Source: Closterium sp. NIES-65 (lineage: Eukaryota > Streptophyta > Zygnematophyceae > Desmidiales > Closteriaceae). Taken from it: a DNA stretch of 64,000 nucleotides. Below are positions 32,228 to 43,400 of the stretch, piece by piece. The notes under the pieces are model-generated. The model worked only from the letters and a program-made list of their open reading frames with translations, was not told the origin of the DNA and ran no database searches. Within the stretch, counting starts at the first letter, position 1; every line of letters begins with the position of its first letter. A program made the translations under genes and the position numbers. The stretch is taken from contig CANXME010002011.1 in NCBI GenBank assembly GCA_948144175.1, forward strand, positions 1-64,000. Direction: 5' to 3'.

Positions 32228-34272
32228 CTATACTACTCTCCCACCAACTGAGTCCAGGGCAGCCACAGTAGCTTTAGCATGAAGCTTCCCCTGCTCTTGG
32301 AATGCCTCAACCATGGCTGCTCCTACAGCCCGCCCAACCTCCTCACTATCCACCACTGCCACGGCAGTCGGGCCTGCCCCACTGATGGTGCACCCATGTG
32401 CCCCCGCTGCCTTGGCTGCTACCTTAACTGCTGACATCCCGGGAATCAGAGGTGAGCGCCGTGGCTCCACTATCGTGTCCGAAGCTGCTTGTAAGGAGGA
32501 TGAGAGAGGGAGCACAGACAGCATTTGAGAAACAGACTTTATAAAGCAATGACCAAACTGGAGCAAATGCAAATCCAAATGATACAGGGAATGGCTGAAA
32601 TAGGAGAGAGCACTCGCTAAGGGAAGCAGTTCTCACCGAGGGCAGCACCGAGCAGGCGAGCGTCGCCCGTGTGGATGGCATGGATGAGAGCCGCTGCCTG
32701 GCTGCTGTTGGCCACATGTGATGCCATCGTGATCTGCTTGCATGCCATGCCATGTAAAGGCACATCACACCATGGTAGATGACAAAACCAAGAGATGTGA
32801 GAGACGAATCCAGAATCTCCCATGCAGTGGCACCACATCACATCATATCCGGCCAGGTCAGGTTCAGCTTCTACATCACAGCACGCCATATTGGGGAGCT
32901 CTCACCTCCTTTGGCAGCGCTGCCCGCATCTCCTTGGTGGGCGCCTCAAACGCCGGCGTCACGACCACAAAGAAGAGCTTCTTCCCCTCGCCGAACGCGA
33001 GCGGGATGAGATGCAGCGGCCGGTACGACCGCACGAGCACAAAGCCCCCCATGAGCGCCGGCGCAACGTTGTCCGCATGGTAACCGCTCACCGCAGCTTC
33101 GGATTGTAACCCCGCCAGCACCAGCTGTGCTTTGGAGAGCGGCGAGCCAAAGAGAGCGTTCACTGCCACGGCTGCTGCTGCTGCACTCGCAGCACTGGAA
33201 CCCAGTCCACTCCCCAATGGCAAGCCCTTGTTCAGAGTGAGGCCGATCACGGGAAGATTTGATCCTGATCCGCTGCTTCCGCCCTTGCCGTCCAGGCCGT
33301 AGAGGCCGAGGAGCTCCATGGTGGCGCGGGCAGCGATCCCGATGCAGTTGGTGGTGGGATCGAATCCCAGCCGTCCGTTGTCGCCCTCAATGCTCTCGAT
33401 GATGATGTTGCCCGAGGGCGGGGCGGGCACGTCCAGAATCTGTAGAGGGGCCGCGCAGAGGATGCGGGGGAAAGGGGGAAGGGAAGGAGGGAGGCAGGAG
33501 ACCGAGGGGATAGGTGGGGTGGGCCAAGGGAGGGGATGCCAAGACTTTGAGAAATGAGAGGTGCAGGAGAGAGTAGTAAGTAGCTCTATCAGATAACACC
33601 TACCCGAGGGGATGGAGGCGTTTCCTCATGTAACACCCACCCCAGGTAGCGCTTACCCGAGCCGTGACGTGGTCGCCAAGCCCCTCCACGGCGCATCCGA
33701 GGAAATCGAATCCCGGGCCGAGATTCGCCACTGTCGCCGGCGCGAACGCCGTCACCTCCTGCCGCGCCACGGCCGGCGGCGCGTCCAGCAGCGCCTCCAG
33801 ATATTCCGGCGCAGATGCCGCTGAGGCTGTGATCACGGGGCGCGCTGCGCAGACGCGGGACTGCAGAAACACGGGGATCGGCGGAGATCGAAAGTGCGGA
33901 AGGGGAATCATGGACGGGGAAACGTGGAAGGGCGAGGAGAAAGACGGGGAGCGGCGGGGTGGGGATGGGAGGGGGGTGGCGGAGGACGGGGGTCGCGGGG
34001 AAGGGGAGGAGACAATGTGGAAAGGATTATGTTATGCAATAATGCGTACAAGCTAACCGCACATTGTGGCCGAACGACTTGTGCACCATTCGCCGTACCT
34101 TCGTTTTCTGCTGTGCGGGCTTGGCGCGCAGGGTGAGGGGCGGGCGGGGAAGCAGCGCCGACGGCGCGCTGCTGGTCAGAGCGCGCAGGCGGGATATTGC
34201 GCCATTTGGCTCAGACGCGGAGGCTGCGGGCGCAGAGGTGGCACAGGGTAGGCGCACGGTGACAGAAGCCAT
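32228..34272 (-). CDS. HSK: Homoserine kinase, plastid type, five exons
   Basis: It phosphorylates homoserine with ATP in the plastid, the branch step to threonine (and, in plants, methionine). Exons: 34272-34099, 33860-33657, 33439-32906, 32733-32637, 32487-32228. All have GT/AG borders with phases 0, 0, 0, 1, giving 422 residues. Exon 1 is a Ser/Ala/Arg-rich transit peptide. Then come the N-terminal FAPATVANLGPGFDFLG, the GHMP-kinase ATP loop (LPLGSGLGSSAASAAAA), SGYHADNVAPALMGGF, VEPRRSPLIPGM and the C-terminal GHMP motif CTISGAGPTAVAV, all typical of HSK. It is somewhat longer than land-plant enzymes because of the transit region and a Gly/Ser insert (GKGGSSGSGSN). The start is divergent from TIC20. 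Confidence 0.95.
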
Positions 34273-35074
34273 TGGCGCGATCGAGGGCGCGGATTATTCG
34301 GCGGGATGCGCACGTATTAGCCAAGGATGCTGGCGCTAGGGTGGGATTTCTGGGTTCAGAGCCGAGGTTCAGGGAAATCGGAAATTTGTAATGTTTTTTT
34401 TCCCAAGTGCTTTGTACTAATGTCTATCTACAGAACATGAATCTGTAAGCAAATACGACATTATGGTTCCGGACATTCGCGGTTATCGAGCTGTACGTGT
34501 AGCGAGAAGTATACAAGAACCATCACATCGCTCCACACGGCAGCCAGAAAGTTCGCCACGTGGAAATGACGCTGATCTGGCACATCCAATCGTGGATTTC
34601 AGATCTTCGGCATGACATGCGGTGCGGAGCGCATCGCCTAGAAACCTGGCTTTCCAGGGACAGGGGAGGCAGATCACTCCCCTCCCGCAATGAGGGGAAC
34701 CTGCAGCTCCGCTCCGCTCCACACAGACTCGATTGTCCCAGAAAGCAAGATTTTCCCCTCTCGCTTCCTCTCCGTCCGCGCACTCCTCCCCTTCCACCCC
34801 TGTCACCCTCCGCACCATGATTCACCCTTCTGCACCGTTTTAACCCCCAACGAGGCTCATTTGCAGCTCCCAATTGCGATGACTACAATTTGCAGATTTC
34901 TATACCTAGGCCGCGAATTTGTGCCGTGCTACTAGCTCCTTCCCAGCTAATCCGTCCACTGAATTAGTTCATTTTGGTTCGGCGGGCAGCGGTAGGCACC
35001 TGACCAGAGAGTTAATATCCGTTTTTGGAACACGTAAGTCGTGTCGGACTTCATAATTTAGTACACACGTCGCC
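34273..35074. promoter_or_regulatory. Divergent promoter region, HSK and TIC20
   Basis: About 800 bp separates the two start codons on opposite strands, both for plastid proteins. It should contain both promoters and 5' UTRs and may be shared. No specific element was identified with confidence. Confidence 0.5.
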
Positions 35075-35860
35075 ATGTCGACGTCATTCGCGTCGTGCCA
35101 TACGCGCGCCGCAGCCACAGCGGGGCTCATCCCCCGCTGCGCAGCATCCGCGACTACCCAATTGCACCTCGTCTCCGCCACAGGCGCAACACCCACAGCC
35201 GCGTGCCGCGCCGTTACCCATCAGCGTGCAGCTTTCCTCCCCCGCCCAGCCCTCTCCCCGCGCCACCTCTCCTCCACTTCCGCCCTCTCCCCATCTCTCC
35301 ACGCGCTCTCCGTTCGATCCACCTCCGCGCGCCTACCGCCTCGCGCGCCCGGCGCAGTGCGCGTAAGCGCGCGCGGGGGAGGCGGAGACGGGAGCGTGGG
35401 GGTCCCGGAGCGCATCCTCTCCGCCAGCGTCTACTTCCTCCCGCTCCTAGACGGCGCGCGTTACGCGCGATTCCTCTACGCGCAATACCCCTTCACGCGC
35501 GTGATCCTCGACCCGATCATCCCGCTCGTTCAAGCTTACAACTCCTTCCCGTACGCCGGCCTCATCCTCTTCTTCCTCCTCTATCTCGCCGTCATCCGCA
35601 ACCAAAACCTCGACCGTTACGTGCGGTACAACGCGATGCAGGCCGTGATTCTCGATATCCTCATGATCCTGCCGTCTCTCATCGAGCGCCTGTTCGCTGG
35701 CAACGACGGCATCTCGCTACAGCTGACGATTATTTTCTACAACACCGTGTTTCTGTACCTCTTCGCGTGCTTCGTCTTCGGCGTCGTGTCGTGCCTCCTC
35801 GGGAAGACTCCCCGCTTGCCCATCGTCGCGGAAGCCGCCGACGCGCAGGTGCCGTTTTGA
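35075..35860 (+). CDS. TIC20: Tic20-family protein, chloroplast inner-envelope translocon
   Basis: A 261-residue single-exon protein. Residues 1 to about 105 are Ser/Ala/Thr/Arg-rich and act as a plastid transit peptide. The mature part has the Tic20/Ycf60 pattern: ERILSASVYFLPLLDGARY, FLYAQYPFTRVILDPIIPL, then SFPYAGLILFFLLYLAVIRN, the conserved RYVRYNAMQAVILDILMILP and a last hydrophobic pair (LTIIFYNTVFLYLFACFVFG), which makes four membrane spans. Tic20 forms part of the inner-envelope channel for imported proteins. The divergent N-terminus and short C-terminus are closer to the TIC20-II/V branch than to TIC20-I, but the subtype is not certain. Confidence 0.9.
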   Translation: MSTSFASCHTRAAATAGLIPRCAASATTQLHLVSATGATPTAACRAVTHQRAAFLPRPALSPRHLSSTSALSPSLHALSVRSTSARLPPRAPGAVRVSARGGGGDGSVGVPERILSASVYFLPLLDGARYARFLYAQYPFTRVILDPIIPLVQAYNSFPYAGLILFFLLYLAVIRNQNLDRYVRYNAMQAVILDILMILPSLIERLFAGNDGISLQLTIIFYNTVFLYLFACFVFGVVSCLLGKTPRLPIVAEAADAQVPF

Positions 35861-38552
35861 GTGACGGCCGCGCGCTGGGGAGGGGGGAGTGCGCGCGAGG
35901 GTGCTCGCGGGGTTCCGCCGGGCTTTCCGCTGAGGGATTCGCAGGGTGGTGAGTATGTGCTGTTTACGCGGCGTATATCTTTCACCATTGTCTGCGTCGT
36001 GTAGTTTATGTAGAATTGACTAGCCTTCACTCGTTTTCCTTCGCGTTTCTTTACATTGTAGTTCAACGTAGCTACTATTTTACACTAAATTCACTCTTCC
36101 ACGGCTGCAGCCGTGGCGGTTCCATGGAAAAAGAACAGCAGAGCCGCAACCAGCAGCACAGGGAAATTTACACCACTGAAAATAAACTTGTCAATCGACC
36201 GAACTAACCGTTTTGGACGAATTTGCATTTCCCTCATAACCCCCCGACTTCCCCAACCCCACATACCCTCTCCCTCCACCTCCTGCGTCACCGCCATTTT
36301 CCTCTCCTTTCCTCAATTCTCACCGCCGTTCCCCTCCATTCCGCTTCTTTCCCCACCATATTTCTCCCCTCGCCCCCTCGCTCACTGCCGTTCGTCTCCC
36401 CGATACCCATTAGCCCCCCCTTAACCGCCCCTCGCCTTTCTCCACAACCCCAACCCACTATGCAATTTCCCTACCATCTCCCTCCCTCCCTCGCTGCGTT
36501 TTTCCTCCTCTCGCTGCCGCTCCCTCCCTGCTGTTATCATTCCCTCTCTCCCGCTCTCCTCCCCACTCCTCCCCTCCCTTTCCCCAGTTCACCACAATTC
36601 CCTCCCCAATCCGTCACTGCCATTTCCCTCTTCGCACCACCATTTTCCCTGCTATCTCATCTGCGTTCCCCACTCACCTGTGTTCCCCTCACACCTCGAT
36701 AATATATGGGACCCCTCATTAGCACCCTCAAATGGCTTGGACAGTATGTAGCACTGTAACCCTCAATAACCCTTGGCTTCGGGCTCTGTTTGATGGCTTG
36801 GGTGCGCTATCCACATCAACTTCATTCTAGTGGTGAAAACCCAATACAGTGCATATCCATGCTGGTGGTCAGGCTAGGTTGGAATCGTCAGCACCAGTTT
36901 AATGCACCATTGGTTATCATGGCTTATTGCAACACCTCCATCTGCTACCACCACAAGGTGTTTTGTTTCCAATCCAATCTGAACCAAAGAATTGCTTGGG
37001 GGCACACACACTTGTTGCAGGGAGACCAAATCGAGAGATTGCAGTGTTGTTCTCATTACAGCTGCGAATAAAATATGCTGGATATATGTTTTGGGACTTG
37101 TCGTGTACCATAAATTAAATGGAATACAGTGTTTGCTGCTTTCCATGCATTGGGTGGGAAGAGCTTCTGGAAGAGTGTACAAAAGCAAATGAAATAGGGT
37201 GATTGTATCGATTGTCCCGCATGACGAAAGTGGCTCATTTCTGGCTAATCCTGGAATTCTATCTGGGCTCGAAGCGTCCCGACCAAATTCACTGTGAGCG
37301 CCGATGTTTGTTTCCTGTCTGGTGGGGCATGCACAGACACCTGAACTGAATTGAAGGAAAGCTCTACCGTGATTCGTGGACATGTTCTTCACAGTCAACC
37401 GTACCGTACCGTAGCTGTAATTCGTAACCACCTCAGGTGAGGATTTTCCCCTGATAGCTTCCGTTCATCCCGCTGCTTATCACCCTGGCAGAACACGACG
37501 AACCGCTGCTGATTTTTTTCCGTTCTCGGTGTTGTCGCACCGCTGCTGGTGGCGGAGGGGGGATTCCTGGGAAGCGGGAGTGTGCTTCAGCGGATTCCGA
37601 AACGCCACGCCTGTGCAACGAGTGGCGCTCATTCATTCCTCTCCCCTTCTGCGAAGGTCGCTGAATTCATTTCGCCAACTTTGCCTGCGCCTGGCTCGGG
37701 TGAATCTGAGCAGCCACGCGTCGCATGTCGGTTCTTGATTTCTCCTGATTGCACTGGTTCTTCTCGTCTTATTTGCCTCCACCTCGGGCAAATATGCCAT
37801 GCCATGCCATGTCATGGGATTTCTGTTCACACAAGGGCACAGCCTTTCCGCACTGTGGCGTCGCGTCGCCCTCACGCATGTCGTCTCATCAGTGGCAATT
37901 CTGTGCACCACATCAACGCAGCACAGAACGCTATTTTCAACAAGCACACATGCAGCAGCACCAATCTTCCACTCGCAAGACAAGACATAAATCCCAACTT
38001 CAAACCTTATAGCTGATTATTCAACCCCAGCTGCAAACCTCCACAGGCTGAATTTCTACCACACCGAGAGAGTGTCTGACCCACAAGCAACAAGCCTTTC
38101 CAGCCCAAGCCTCAACACGCACCAGCGCTGTTATTGGAGCCCTCTGTGACCCTGCGACCGTTTACTTTTCTCGCAGCGTGGTTTTCCTACGGCAACATCC
38201 GCTCCTCCCGCATAACCCACGCCTCTCGTGAAGCGATGTTTCACAGCCTCGCCTGATGCCTCCGCCACGCAGCCCCCCGTTCATTCTTCGGTGCAGCGCC
38301 AGACCAAGTTGTTAACGCTTAGCGAAGCAGCCTCCTGCTTCGTATTGTGCACTTGAGACAGGTCACATGCACCTTGCAGCAGACTCGCCGTGAAGCATAC
38401 TTGAAAGAGACAGTCAACACTTAGCCTACATCATCTATCCGCCTCGGGAACCAGGTCACTCGGACTATCGCATCGGCCTTTCGGACCCTAGTGCCAGCGC
38501 ACTACGCGGAAACCATATCAACCGGATTAATCGCCGTGAATTGCGGGCAGTC
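35861..38552. other. Intergenic region with a pyrimidine-rich block
   Basis: No gene was recognised. From about 36230 to 36700 the plus strand is almost pure C/T with a few TCACCGCC or TCACTGCC words recurring every 50-60 bp, probably a decayed tandem repeat. The remainder has mixed composition, and short open frames show no family content. Confidence 0.45.
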
Positions 38553-39720
38553 ATGGAGAGCGCGCGGAAGTGCGTACGGTGGGAGATGGGGTCGCCGCTG
38601 TGCGTGCGATCGCCCGTTTCGTCGTTCACAGCAGGCGCTTTCAGCGACGGCAAATCGCGATCCAAGGTAAAAGCATTTCCTTTTGACCCGACTCTAACTT
38701 ACTCGTAATAATGCACATTTGAGAGAAGGCGGGATCATGGTTTCCCGTGTGCGATGGCCGCATCTGCGCAACGATACCCGACGATTCGGTAGCGAGTCGT
38801 TACGCAGACCCGTTTTCGTCACGAGGTCGCACATTGACGTCACGCGGGACACGGTCGCGGATATGTACTCGCTTCTTTAGAGCAAAGCGGCTGTGGCACT
38901 GAATGGAGGCACATAGCCGAGGGAGTGCGGGCTGTAAAGCAAAAAAGTAGGGAGGCTGTAGCAGACGCATTGCGGCGGTTGTAGCAGATGGGGAGCAGCG
39001 CAGCCATCGCTGATAGAGAGAGCGATGGTTTGCTCGAGACCAGGTGTAGTTCTGCTAGCGGGCAGGCTTAGGTTCGACGTGATCATCCCTGCCGAGCCTG
39101 GTTGTGCCGAGGCTGGCCGTGCCGAGGTTGGCCGTGCCGAGGGGGGATGGGTGGGCAGGTGGTCAGCAGCGGAAGGGCGACGCAACAGGCTGTAGGCATT
39201 CAGACGAGAAGAATCGGGAAGGAGTTAGGATCAAGAGAGACATTCCAGTTAGAGCTCGCTAAATCAGACCTGAAGCCAGGCGGACCCTTGCACCAAGCCT
39301 TTTTTGTTTTATTATTGAGGCTCCTCAACTATGACCCTCATCGCCGCCCATTTTATCCGTTAGCCACCTCTAATCTCCCCCCCTCCCCACTCTCACCCCG
39401 CCCTCTTCCCGTCCCCCCCGCCTAAATCCCATCAGGCCTTCTCATCCCGAGTACTATCCACAGCGCGACTCGTCCTCGTCTTTATTCTCCTCGTCTTCTT
39501 CCTCTCGACGCTATGCGCCACCATCGGCGTGCCTAAAATCGATCTATCGGAGCCGGTCGTTCTGATGCGGCGCGGCGACCGCCGGCTAGTCGTCAAATAC
39601 ACTCCTAACTCGGCGGACGACGCTGCGACGCGCGCGATCGTGGATCCCGTCGCCGACCTGTCGCACCCGCGCCTCGCCAAGAGACGAGCGCTCATGCGAT
39701 ACCTGAACGAGGACCAATAA
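38553..39720 (+). CDS. Small single-pass membrane protein, two-exon model, unknown
   Basis: Exon 1 (38553-38666) codes MESARKCVRWEMGSPLCV and ends at a GTAAAA donor in phase 0. Exon 2 (39436-39720) starts after CATCAG. The 132-residue product has one hydrophobic span (VLVFILLVFFLSTLCATI, about residues 52-69) and then a basic/acidic domain (VPKIDLSEPVVLMRRGDRRL to MRYLNEDQ). With a short basic N-terminus before the span it looks like a type II or signal-anchored protein. The second exon reads well, and its last about 40 bases have a decayed copy downstream. I recognise no family. The exon join rests on phase and splice sites only. Confidence 0.5.
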
Positions 39721-39821
39721 CAGGAGAGGAGGGAGGTGGAGCATCTGGAGGGAGAAGGGAGGTTTTTACAGGGGGGTGCATCTAGAGGGGAGGGGAGCAA
39801 GGGAGGTGAGCTGTGGTTGGG

Positions 39822-39862
39822 TCAAGGCGAGCGCTCATGAGATAGTGAAACGTGGACCAATG
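39822..39862 (+). repeat. Decayed copy of the terminal coding stretch of the 39-kb gene
   Basis: GTCAAGGCGAGCGCTCATGAGATAG... mirrors GCCAAGAGACGAGCGCTCATG... at 39676-39720, including the shared end ACCAATG/ACCAATA. It lies 140 bp downstream of its source, outside the gene. Confidence 0.8.
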
Positions 39863-40431
39863 GCGAGGGCGAAGGTGGTGGCATCTACCTTCACCAGCCG
39901 CCGCGAGGGAGAATATGCCTCCCTCCACCGTGGAGGGGGGCGGATGGTGTGGATGTGCAGGGTGTGTGAGGCATCTACTATGCTAATGGATTGGATATGT
40001 TAAGGTTAGGAGTGAGACGTCTCTCACAGACAGACCGCCAGACATGCTTGTAGTAGGCATGGCAGATACTACGGTAGTAGGAGACAGTGTACCATGTAAA
40101 AGATGTAACCAGATGTATATTACAGTATTAGACTAGCTGATGCAACCCTTACCGGAAAATTCCAGTTCATTTTAAATATATTGCCACAAATGGACCAGCT
40201 TGTATCTGGTCATACCAGTAACACAACTCACCATGGATGAACAGTAACTTCGGAGTTATACTGGTATTACTTCAACATCACATAAATTACTACTCCTAGG
40301 CTGATGCTGTCCTGCCTGCCACTGATTGGCTCAGGCACATGACTGCAAGCATGGCAGGTGACAAATCAAAGCAGTACGGCTTGACGTCACATGGCCTGGC
40401 CTGGCACGCCTTGGTTAGCATGGCATGACAA
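39863..40431. other. Convergent intergenic region
   Basis: It holds the 3' flank of the channel gene (-) and the region after the small membrane protein gene (+). No gene or clear repeat was seen. Confidence 0.45.
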
Positions 40432-43400
40432 TCAGGCTGTGCTGACGGCTGCAGGTCTGGCCGAAGCTGTCAGCGAGGCTCGGATGACGAGCAGGCGGTC
40501 ATCATGTCCCCAGGGAATAAGTTGGTCCTTGTTGGAGGGGTTCAGGTGCCACTCCCCCCGGTGCCGATACGCTATCACCAACTCCTCACTCATGCGCACC
40601 CGCGCCTGGTGGTGGGGGGAGAGGAGGGGGGTGGGTCGGGCGGGGAGGAGTTGGGTTGATGAAGGGGAGGAAGGGGGGAACTTCGCTGGGGCTGGGAGGG
40701 AAAATGGGGGGAAACGAGGCATGGAGCATGCAGGGGGAAGAAAAGCTTTTACCAGCCGCTCACCCTAACAGTTTCACATACATAATCACACCTGTTCCTC
40801 CCTGCAATCACACCTGCATCTCCCAGAGGTTGAAGATGCCTGCCTCGTGCTCCCCGATAAACTCGTCTGCTCGCCGCACCGCCATGCGATTCCTCTCCGA
40901 CCCGATTATCTCGTCCAACACCGTGCCCACATCTGGGATGTATGGGGGTTTGTTATGGAAGCAGAGAGGGGGAGGGGGAGGGGAGGGTGGGGGGGGGGGA
41001 GGATTTGATAGATGTGATTCTCGTCTGCTCGCCGCACCGCCATGCGGTTCCTCTCCGACCCGATTATCTCGTCCAATACCGTTCCAACATCTGGCAGTGG
41101 TGGATACGACAAGAAAGAGTGGGGGGGAAGGGGAGGAAGGGAATGGGGAGGAGGGGTGTGTGGAGAGGTACGGGATGCATAGGGCTTTAATATGGAAGCA
41201 GAAGGGGGTAGGGGGAGGGGAAGGTGGGAGGGTGGTTTGATGAATGTGGGCCTTGGACACATTTTCTTCACGTGTGCTCGCTGCTCGCCGCACTGCCATG
41301 CGATTCCTCTCCGACCCGATTATCTCGTCCAACACCGTGCCCACATCTGGGGGTCGGAGGGGTTTGAGTGCGTGCAGGAGAGGAGGTAGGAGGGGAGGGT
41401 GGTTTGATGAATGCGTTCCACTCCAACCAAATTATCTCGTCCAATACCGTGCCCACATCTGGCGGGGAGGACACCGAGAGAGGAAAAGGGAATTGGGGAG
41501 GGGGAGGGCGAGGGGAATGCGGGGTCTTATCCCATACTCGCTGTGGCGCGGCACAATAGAGGATGGTTGACAGAGATTGATTTTGGGCAAGAAAATCCAA
41601 GAGTTCTGAGGGGCACACAGCGCACATGCCTCTCCACCTGCCAAGGCCTGAGAGTGCTTGCTCACCCGTACCCCAGCTAGTCTCACCCGTACCCCAGCTA
41701 GTCTCACCCGTACCCCAGCTAGTCTCACCCGTACCCCAGCTAGTCTCACCCGTACCCCAGCTAGTCTCACCCGTACCCCAGCTAGTCTCACCCGTACCCC
41801 AGCTAGTCTCACCCGTACCCCAGCTAGTCTCACCCGTACCCCAGCTAGTCTCACCCGTACCCCAGCTAGTCTCACCCGTACCCCAGCTAGTCTCACCCGT
41901 ACCCCAGCTAGTCTCACCCGTACCCCAGCTAGTCTCACCCGTACCCCAGCTAGTCTCACCCGTACCCCAGCTAGTCTCACCCGTACCCCAGCTAGTCTCA
42001 CCCGTACCCCAGCTAGTCTCACCCGTACCCCAGCTAGTCTCACCCGTACCCCAGCTAGTCTCACCCGTACCCCAGCTAGTCTCACCCGTACCCAGCTAGT
42101 CTCACCCGTAGCCCAGCTAGTCTCACCCGTACCCCAGCTAGTCTCACCCGTACCCCAGCTAGTCTCACCCGTACCCCAGCTAGTCTCACCCGTACCCCAG
42201 CTAGTCTCACCCGTACCCCAGCTAGTCTCACCCGTCCGTAACCCAGCCAGCTAGTCTCACCCGTCCATAACCCAGCCAGCTAGTCTCACCCGGGTCGTGT
42301 GTGATCTGTGCCAGCACTTGCGCCTCCAGGTGCTCGGGGCACACAGCCCCGTCCAGCGCATACCTCTCCACCTCTAGAGCAAGATATAAAAGGGCCTGCT
42401 TCCCACATGGTTGAAGTAACGAAACAAAACTAACGCAGCACTCACCCCTGCCTGCCCCATCTCACCCGGGTCGTGTGTGATCTGCGCCAGCACTTGAGCC
42501 TCCAGGTGCTCGGGACACACAGCTCCATCCAGTGCATGCCGTTCCACCTGCCTCGCCACGTCCCTCTCACTCGCCGGCACCTCTGCCACTATTGCCGCCT
42601 CTTGTGCTCTCCCCCTGGCCGCCTGCAAGAGAAAGCAGGGGCAGACAGTGGGGAGAGATCGCAGAGGGAGAGAAAACAGTGGGACCCTAGAAGCTAAACC
42701 CTGAACCTGAAACCTTGAGCCCTCTGCCTGTTTGTGGCTGAATAACAGCCGCTTGCCCTGCCGTGTCGACATGAAGAATTGGTACTGCGCCTCCCCTCCG
42801 CATTGGAGAGAATTGATTTGATTACCGCCTCCCCTCTGCCTCTCCAATGCATGCCCCTCGTGTCGCAGACATGAGCAGACATGAGCAGACATGAGCAGAC
42901 ATGAGCAGTAAAGGAGGAGGTGAGATACAGAGTCACCTTTGGTTTCCTAACGAGTCTCGGAAATACATTGCACCGGGAGAGAAAAGCACCTGGATGCACC
43001 TGTAAAGACACCTGATAAGCACCTGAATGCTCCTGATAAGCAGCGCGGTCACTGTAGCCTGTGAGCTGTCCACCATGCCAGCATCCTCCTCCTCGTCCTC
43101 CCCGTTCTCCCCCCCGTTGACTTGCGTTGACTGCAGCAGAATCACCGAGTCGACGGTCTCAAGAGGCAGCGACTCCATCACCTCCCGGTCTGCTGGGCTG
43201 CCACGCTCTGGTGTGTGGGGGGTGGATGGAATGGGAAGGAAAAGACGGAGTGGGGGTGGCGGCTGGGGTTTGAGAGGGCATGTCGACTTGCATTGACTGC
43301 AGCAGAATCACCGAGTCGACGGTCTCAGGAGGCAGCGATTCTAACACCTCCCTGTCTGCTGGGCTGCCACGCTCTGGTGTGGGGGGGGGGGGGGGTGGGA

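Noticed and set aside
33599-33660. Exon-shadow in homoserine kinase intron 2
   Set aside because: Only an 8-base word (TACCCGAG) recurs near the donor; too short to claim a duplicate.
41626-42254. CRISPR-like array or repeat protein (LTRTPAS / PQLVSPV)
   Set aside because: The 21-bp units are directly adjacent with no spacers, and the period of 21 creates frames on both strands. It is an intronic minisatellite.
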